From: Lachnospiraceae bacterium UBA935
GTDB taxonomy: Bacteria > Bacillota > Clostridia > Lachnospirales > Lachnospiraceae
Length of the DNA stretch: 28,653 nt
Assembly (NCBI GenBank): GCA_002293525.1
Contig: DBDJ01000002.1
Coordinates: forward strand, 1 to 28,653
Direction of reading: 5' to 3'
Numbering within the stretch: the first letter of the stretch is position 1; every line of letters begins with the position of its first letter. Below, piece by piece: positions 24,708 through 28,653 of the stretch. The notes under the pieces are model-generated. The model was not told where the DNA came from and ran no database searches. It worked only from the letters and a program-made list of their open reading frames with translations. A program made the position numbers and the translations under genes.

Positions 24708-25397
24708 TTATCTATAAATTTTTTTCTGTATCTCTTCCACCAATCGATGCACCATGCATCCCGGCCACATCTCCGACGGCCGACTCTTTCCGTTATCGGT
24801 ACTTTTTTTCAGATATCTTTCCGCCAGTTTTACAGCATTTTGAGAATCACCAAACTGTTCCAGCTTCCGATAAATATCCCTGTCGGATTTCTGATACGCC
24901 TGCCCTGTAACTTTCTCAAACTTCTTTGCAAACCGCTCGCAGCATATGTATGACTCTTTTATCGCGGGCATCTCTCCAAAATAAGCGTACATCCAGATTT
25001 CAAAACAAGGATTTGACCAGCCTGCACCCACGCCATTTTTTTCCGCTGCCCAGATAATTTCGTCAAACGCTTTGACCTGGTCGCGGTCGAATACGATCCA
25101 CGGTATCCGGTACTGCGGATCTTTATTGGCAAGTTCCATCGCCTTTGTTACAAGTTCCACTGTATTGGCTTTCTCTACCACGATTACCAGATGATCTTTT
25201 AAGTCTTTCGGGATACTGTCCCGGAGCCCTTCAAAATAATTTCGTTCAGTCTCTTCCGTGTCTGTCACAATCAGATAATAACCTAACTTTGGTACCCTCT
25301 TACCTACCTTCTTATCCCGGTCCTTCCTTTGCCCAGCCCGTCGGTCACTGGGCTTCCCTCCAGTTGACCGCAGCAGATCTTTATTCGCCATCCCCAT
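24708..25397 (-). CDS. rloB: RloB-family Toprim-like protein
   Basis: 229 residues. After a basic N-terminus the motif YLIVTDTEETERNYF (41-55) stands where RloB proteins usually have an E-G-x-x-T-E-x-x-Y-F motif. WIVFDRDQV (100-108) gives the Asp-x-Asp of a Toprim/DUF4435-like fold, and GWSNPCFEIWMYAYF follows. RloB was described as a restriction-linked ORF beside RloA; the same pair is found in AbiL-type phage-exclusion systems and is distantly like the ATPase/Toprim pair of PARIS. It overlaps rloA by 17 bases and starts at the ATG 25397 after AAGGGGG. The likely role is effector or nuclease triggered by the ATPase. Confidence 0.85.
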   Translation of the reverse strand: MGMANKDLLRSTGGKPSDRRAGQRKDRDKKVGKRVPKLGYYLIVTDTEETERNYFEGLRDSIPKDLKDHLVIVVEKANTVELVTKAMELANKDPQYRIPWIVFDRDQVKAFDEIIWAAEKNGVGAGWSNPCFEIWMYAYFGEMPAIKESYICCERFAKKFEKVTGQAYQKSDRDIYRKLEQFGDSQNAVKLAERYLKKSTDNGKSRPSEMWPGCMVHRLVEEIQKKIYR

Positions 25398-26676
25398 TCT
25401 TCCCCCTTAACATTGTCATCGGTCTCAATGCCGGAATTGCTCCATAGCTGCCCGTCAGATAATTCTTCGCAAGCGCCTCATCCCGCCGTATCTTATTGCC
25501 TTCTTCATCTTTGAAGTCTGCCAGCGAATACAGGTCGGACACCCCCTCTTTGTTTTTATCCACCATCCAGATTTCATCCCGGCGTAGCAAATCGTTGGAG
25601 AACTGCCAGATATCATGAGTCGTAAAAATAAGCTGGGCATGATTCACATTGATCTCTGCTGACAAAAAAGTCAGGATGATATTCCTAACCAAAAGCGGAT
25701 GCAGCCTAGCATTTAATTCATCCACAAATAAAGTACCGCCATGATCCAGTACTTCCTTTAATGATGGGTATAGCGCGAACATCTTCAGCGTCCCGCTAGA
25801 TTCATCCTTGAGCGGGATGGATTCAAAAGTATCACCGTCTGTCATTTTATGCAGGGCATCAATTTTATAGCGGCGGTCTGCTTCCTTCTCGCTTTCCGAC
25901 TGCACTTCTTCCACTTTAAAATCATAGATGGCCTCATCAAAGGATGCAAAATACTTGGCTACGTTATTCTGCACATCCCGGCTGTCCAAGAAATCTTCCG
26001 GTAAAACCTGTGAACGGAAGAAATTTTCTGCCGGGTCACCGAAATCTGCAACTTCATTATTTATAAACCAGTCCCTCACCCGCTTCAGCTTTCCTATTTT
26101 AAGCTTTGCTCCAAGCGATACGATCAGGGTTTCCTTTTCCAGGGCTGCCTTTATATTTTCCATGCTGCTCTTCGGCAAGCCGTTCATCTCTAGGCCTGTT
26201 TCCTTCTTGCGGTAGAAAATAGTTTTATATCTGTTCCTTGCTGTTTTGGCCTTTGAATAAAACCATTCCTCCACGACTTCGTCGTTCTGTAATGCAAAGC
26301 CGTACTGATAAATCTTCCCGGTACTATCAGAATTATCCACGAAAAAAACTTCAAATGTTGACTCTCCCTCACGGCTTACATTATCGAATAAAAAGGGCTT
26401 GACTTTGATATACTCAGGATCACTCTTTTGACGGCTGTCATTCTCCCCGCCAAATTTAAAGGATTCGATCACATAGTAACTCATGAACTTAAAAGCATCG
26501 TATATATTTGATTTGCCACTGGCGTTTGCACCATATATCGCAGCCACCTTAAGCAGCTTATCATTTGCCATTTCCACTACATGGTTCCCATGCTCGGTTA
26601 TTTTCGTGGCTGATAAATCCAAAGAAACCTCATCCCGGAAAGATTTGTAATTTTTAAAATTAAACTGTATTAACAT
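25381..26676 (-). CDS. rloA: RloA-like AAA15/ABC-class ATPase
   Basis: 431 residues from the ATG at 26676, which sits behind AGGAAGG and gives the family start MLIQFNFKNYKSFRDEVSL; the longer frame upstream begins with TTG and lacks support. Walker A GANASGKS is at 49-56. The coiled/variable middle is followed by a signature-like SSGTLKMFALYP, Walker B TLFVDELNARLHP and the switch FTTHD. The end carries the YLTGSYGAIPALRP motif common to RloA/AAA15 proteins. These OLD-like ATPases form the sensor half of two-gene defence systems. It is the first gene of the operon and has its own promoter at 26722-26749. Confidence 0.88.
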   Translation of the reverse strand: MLIQFNFKNYKSFRDEVSLDLSATKITEHGNHVVEMANDKLLKVAAIYGANASGKSNIYDAFKFMSYYVIESFKFGGENDSRQKSDPEYIKVKPFLFDNVSREGESTFEVFFVDNSDSTGKIYQYGFALQNDEVVEEWFYSKAKTARNRYKTIFYRKKETGLEMNGLPKSSMENIKAALEKETLIVSLGAKLKIGKLKRVRDWFINNEVADFGDPAENFFRSQVLPEDFLDSRDVQNNVAKYFASFDEAIYDFKVEEVQSESEKEADRRYKIDALHKMTDGDTFESIPLKDESSGTLKMFALYPSLKEVLDHGGTLFVDELNARLHPLLVRNIILTFLSAEINVNHAQLIFTTHDIWQFSNDLLRRDEIWMVDKNKEGVSDLYSLADFKDEEGNKIRRDEALAKNYLTGSYGAIPALRPMTMLRGKNGDGE

Positions 26677-26721
26677 CTCCCTTTCCTTCCTAAATTTACA
26701 TTTCAATATCATTTCAATACT

Positions 26722-26749
26722 ATTATACACCAAAAACCAAATAAATCAA
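26722..26749 (-). promoter_or_regulatory. Promoter of the rloA-rloB-helicase operon
   Basis: On the minus strand TTGATT (26749-26744), a 16-base spacer and a perfect TATAAT (26727-26722) give a start near 26714 and a leader of about 38 bases. The -35 box lies inside one arm of the inverted repeat at 26743-26788. Confidence 0.65.
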
Positions 26750-26788
26750 CATCTAATTTATATATTTTATGAAATTAGATGTTGATTT
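26743..26788. promoter_or_regulatory. Perfect 17-bp inverted repeat at the defence promoter
   Basis: AAATCAACATCTAATTT (26743-26759) pairs exactly with 26772-26788 over 12 AT bases. It lies 42 bases past the DUF6133 stop and overlaps the -35 box of rloA. As RNA it would be a strong AT hairpin followed by a moderately T-rich stretch, so it may terminate the upstream gene. As DNA it is a plausible repressor operator. Confidence 0.7.
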
Positions 26789-26829
26789 TATCTCGTTATT
26801 GTGAAAGAAAGCGCAGAAAATGCTATTTT

Positions 26830-27060
26830 CTACCCGGCATAATTGAACATATCCTGGATCCGCTCTGTCAGGGTCGGCATCACGACATCACCGAAAAGAG
26901 CATATAATCCGGCCAACAGCAATGCACCCAGCACGATAGCGATCAGTATCTTCACAGCCGTATCTACATAGTTCTCACCCCTTTTATCACTGAGCAGGAC
27001 TGAGAGTTTTGCCAGGATTCTGTAAGAGTTTTTGTTTGTTGATTTTACCCATTTTCTCAT
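26830..27060 (-). CDS. DUF6133-type pilin-like small membrane protein
   Basis: 76 residues. A basic cytoplasmic leader ending LLSDKRG is followed by ENYVDTAVKILIAIVLGALL, one long helix, and a short outer tail PTLTERIQDMFNYAG. The G-E-N-Y-V-D order resembles the cleavage site of Flp-type prepilins with Asp where the +5 Glu usually sits, so it is a candidate substrate for the TadV peptidase encoded on the other side of the defence cassette. CGGAGG precedes the ATG by ten bases. The DUF number is from memory; the helix and conserved wording are clear. Confidence 0.7.
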   Translation of the reverse strand: MRKWVKSTNKNSYRILAKLSVLLSDKRGENYVDTAVKILIAIVLGALLLAGLYALFGDVVMPTLTERIQDMFNYAG

Positions 27061-27119
27061 ATTTTATTTTCCTCCGTTTTACGTTCTGGATTTTGTTCTG
27101 TATTTCTAAGTTCGCGTTT

Positions 27120-27551
27120 TTACATTTCTGCCATACTGACGGCCTGGCCTTCTGGTGCGGCCTGTTGTATTTCATGATGTTTCTGTACGCTGTTCTGGCC
27201 CATGGCTACTGCCTGTTCATAAGCATTGATTACGGCATCGTGGAGCTGCTTCCGGCATTCTGACGTGACAGGGAAACAGATGTCTTTGTATTCATTGCCG
27301 GATTTATAGCTTGGCATGGATACGAAGAGGCCGTTGCTTCCTTCCAGCACCTTGAGTCCCCTTACCGCAAAAGCACCGTTGATGTTTACGGAGGCAATCG
27401 CCTTGATGGTCTCGTTCAGCCGGATGGAGTGGATCCTGACCTCCAGCTGTACCGGCAGGGCCTGCTGTCTGTTTTCCTCCGTTGGTCTGTTATCCTGTTT
27501 CTGTTCTTTTCCGTTTGCATTTGCTGTTTCTTCTGTTTTGCTTCTTGCCAT
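27120..27551 (-). CDS. SpoVG-family protein with disordered N-terminus
   Basis: 143 residues from the ATG at 27551, which follows AAGGA; an upstream frame start at 27632 overlaps the YodL-domain gene and has no ribosome binding site. The first 35 or so residues are Gln/Glu/Lys/Asn-rich and disordered. Then VQLEVRIHSIRLNETIKAIA to FAVRGLKVLEGSNGLFVSMPSYK is the SpoVG fold, followed by CFPVTSECRKQLHDAVINAY and a tail. SpoVG proteins bind nucleic acid and affect division and gene expression. The element-borne version sits in this conserved small-gene block upstream of the pilin-like gene; its target is unknown. Confidence 0.85.
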   Translation of the reverse strand: MARSKTEETANANGKEQKQDNRPTEENRQQALPVQLEVRIHSIRLNETIKAIASVNINGAFAVRGLKVLEGSNGLFVSMPSYKSGNEYKDICFPVTSECRKQLHDAVINAYEQAVAMGQNSVQKHHEIQQAAPEGQAVSMAEM

Positions 27552-27588
27552 CTTTTTTCCTTGCCTTTCTGCCCGCTGGCTGATGTCA

Positions 27589-28152
27589 TTATGAGATAAA
27601 ATCAATTTCCTGAAAACAGGTCCGGTCGACATAAAAGTAACGGCTGATCCCGCCGCAGGAAAGGGCGATCACGTCGGATATGGATAGGGGATGGCCGTTG
27701 ATGTCTTTCCGGCTGTAAATGTCCCATATCTTTTCCATGTCAAAATCCGGTATGCTGCCTTCATAGGCCAGTTCGTATTCCCGTATTCCCGGCTTTCCGA
27801 ACCCTCTTTTTTCCCGCTCAGCCAGGCTGGTGAAGCGCATCATGATTGGCTGCTCTTTTTTCAGCCGGTAGATCCGTAGCATGCGGGGCAGAAAGCTGTC
27901 TTCCTGCCTTTCCCCGGTATGGCTTCCGCTACCGTCCAGTGCGGTGGGCAGCTGGCCGGCTGCCGCCTGTTCCGCTAGGCTGTCATAGATGCCCTCCTGT
28001 ACTGCCACTTCTTTTCCTTCTTTTTCTGTCAGGTAGCGGAGGATGTCCTCTTTCTGGAACATGGCGTCGAGGACGACCTTGTCTTTGTCCAGATAGCCCG
28101 CCGGGCTTCCGAAATAGAAGAGGATGCCGCCCGAAAAATAGATCTTCTTCAT
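27589..28152 (-). CDS. YodL-domain protein
   Basis: 187 residues. A front part with GGILFYFGSPAGYLDKDK is followed by a Glu/Ala linker. The YodL domain lies at about 90-187: RIYRLKKEQPIMMRF, YELAYEGSIPDFDMEKIWDIYS and the signature GHPLSISDVIALSCGG with YFYVDRTCFQEIDF. YodL domains occur in mobile elements of Firmicutes, often beside or fused to anti-restriction or relaxase proteins; the activity is unknown to me. Its ATG overlaps the stop of the 82-residue gene (ATGA) without a clear ribosome binding site, so it is probably translationally coupled. Confidence 0.8.
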   Translation of the reverse strand: MKKIYFSGGILFYFGSPAGYLDKDKVVLDAMFQKEDILRYLTEKEGKEVAVQEGIYDSLAEQAAAGQLPTALDGSGSHTGERQEDSFLPRMLRIYRLKKEQPIMMRFTSLAEREKRGFGKPGIREYELAYEGSIPDFDMEKIWDIYSRKDINGHPLSISDVIALSCGGISRYFYVDRTCFQEIDFIS

Positions 28153-28397
28153 AGCGTGGCTGCTGACCGCAGGTACGGTATTAGCTGCCGGTCTAAAAAC
28201 AGGCTGTCTTCGCAGTAGAGATATATGCCGGATAGCCCGGCCAGGAACGGCCCGCCTTCCATGGTGTGGATGGTGACGATGTTTCCCTTGCCGCTGTTTT
28301 TGATGAATGTGCTGATGGCCGACAGGGAGCCGTCAATGACCGCCGAGGCGATCTCCTGTTCCCGGATGACGAATGCCTGGTATTTTTCCCTCAGCAA
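28149..28397 (-). CDS. Unknown 82-residue protein of the element
   Basis: Starts with TTG at 28397, preceded at seven bases by AGGGG, and overlaps the end of the AbrB-like gene. The sequence contains ISTFIKNSGKGNIVTIHTME and GPFLAGLSGIYLYCEDSLF. It has no membrane segment or motif that I recognise. Tight overlaps on both sides (7 and 4 bases) show it is a real gene of the operon. Confidence 0.65.
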   Translation of the reverse strand: MLREKYQAFVIREQEIASAVIDGSLSAISTFIKNSGKGNIVTIHTMEGGPFLAGLSGIYLYCEDSLFLDRQLIPYLRSAATL

Positions 28398-28653
28398 TCT
28401 TTTTCCCCTTCCTCTGCCAGCTGCAGCAGCCGGGATGCCAGGGCCAGCTGTTTGTTTTTTCCCATGGTCTTGACCGCGGCATGCACAAATGCCTCGACGG
28501 CGGCGGGATCCTGGCTCCCGGCCTCCACGATTTCGACTTTGGCCACGTTCAGGCGGCCGCTGCTGACGGTCAGCTTGACGATGTCGCCGCTTTCCATGTC
28601 GGCGCGTTTCCTCAGCTCCTTCGGGATCAGGATGTCGGACGGCGAATTGTAGG
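28391..28653 (-). CDS. AbrB/MazE/SpoVT-like DNA-binding protein (start beyond right edge)
   Basis: The frame is open to the right edge. It reads YNSPSDILIPKELRKRADM then ESGDIVKLTVSSGRLNVAKV, the swapped-hairpin AbrB pattern (I-P-K-x-L-R followed by G-D-x-V). A helical tail ends KDC at 28391. The Met at 28597 is internal and would cut the domain. AbrB-type proteins are dimeric transcription regulators or antitoxins. As the first visible gene of the block it may regulate the element's small-gene operon; this is inference from position. Confidence 0.7.
   Translation of the reverse strand, partial: YNSPSDILIPKELRKRADMESGDIVKLTVSSGRLNVAKVEIVEAGSQDPAAVEAFVHAAVKTMGKNKQLALASRLLQLAEEGEKDC

Noticed and set aside
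27552..27632. Longer SpoVG-family start at 27632
   Set aside because: Overlaps the YodL-domain gene and has no ribosome binding site; AAGGA supports the ATG at 27551.

Overview
The window looks like low-to-mid GC Clostridia, most likely Lachnospiraceae. The reasons are strong AGGAGG-type ribosome binding sites, a GerMN lipoprotein, a ComEA with an SLBB domain, a Tn916-type integrase/excisionase pair, and a Tad-type mobile module with SpoVG, YodL and DUF6133 genes. Almost every gene is on the minus strand, so the window reads functionally from right to left. The family is inferred from gene content, not from a marker gene.

Positions 1-4.4 kb hold four head-to-tail copies of the front part of a subtilisin-like (S8) protease. 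Each has a membrane anchor, an Ig-like stretch and an I9-type propeptide. Copy 1 runs open off the left edge. Copies 2-4 are disrupted just after the propeptide and keep only decayed scraps of the catalytic domain (an Asp-Asp-Gly block in copy 2, an HGTH block in all three). Positions 4.4-5.1 kb hold a terminator hairpin, a probable transposase scrap and a second hairpin. Positions 5.1-7.7 kb hold an ABC ATPase/FtsX permease operon with a recognisable promoter.

Positions 7.9-15.1 kb look like one long transcription unit in the order comEA, response regulator, histidine kinase, GerMN lipoprotein, comEC, double-OB SSB-like protein. It places the DNA-uptake receptor, the DNA channel and a single-strand binding protein beside a two-component system. 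A good promoter precedes comEA. Positions 15.2-16.6 kb hold a small DMT-type transporter, a truncated HAD phosphatase and a low-molecular-weight protein tyrosine phosphatase.

Positions 16.7-28.65 kb are a decaying mobile element. It contains an integrase with its middle deleted, an intact excisionase and a small linked gene with a nonsense codon. It also has a 17-bp iteron-like repeat array and Tad/Flp pilus genes. Of these, cpaF, cpaB and tadV are broken, while cpaE and a 36-residue membrane protein are intact. At the right edge lie DUF6133 (pilin-like), SpoVG-family, YodL-domain, an 82-aa unknown and an AbrB-like gene.

Between the prepilin peptidase remnant and the pilin-like gene sits a three-gene operon, rloA (AAA ATPase), rloB (Toprim-like) and an AT-rich SF2 helicase with a nuclease-like C-terminus. 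It looks like an anti-phage defence cassette carried as cargo. Its promoter has a -35 element inside a perfect 17-bp inverted repeat. This cassette and the array of propeptide-only S8 genes are the best candidates for something not yet described.
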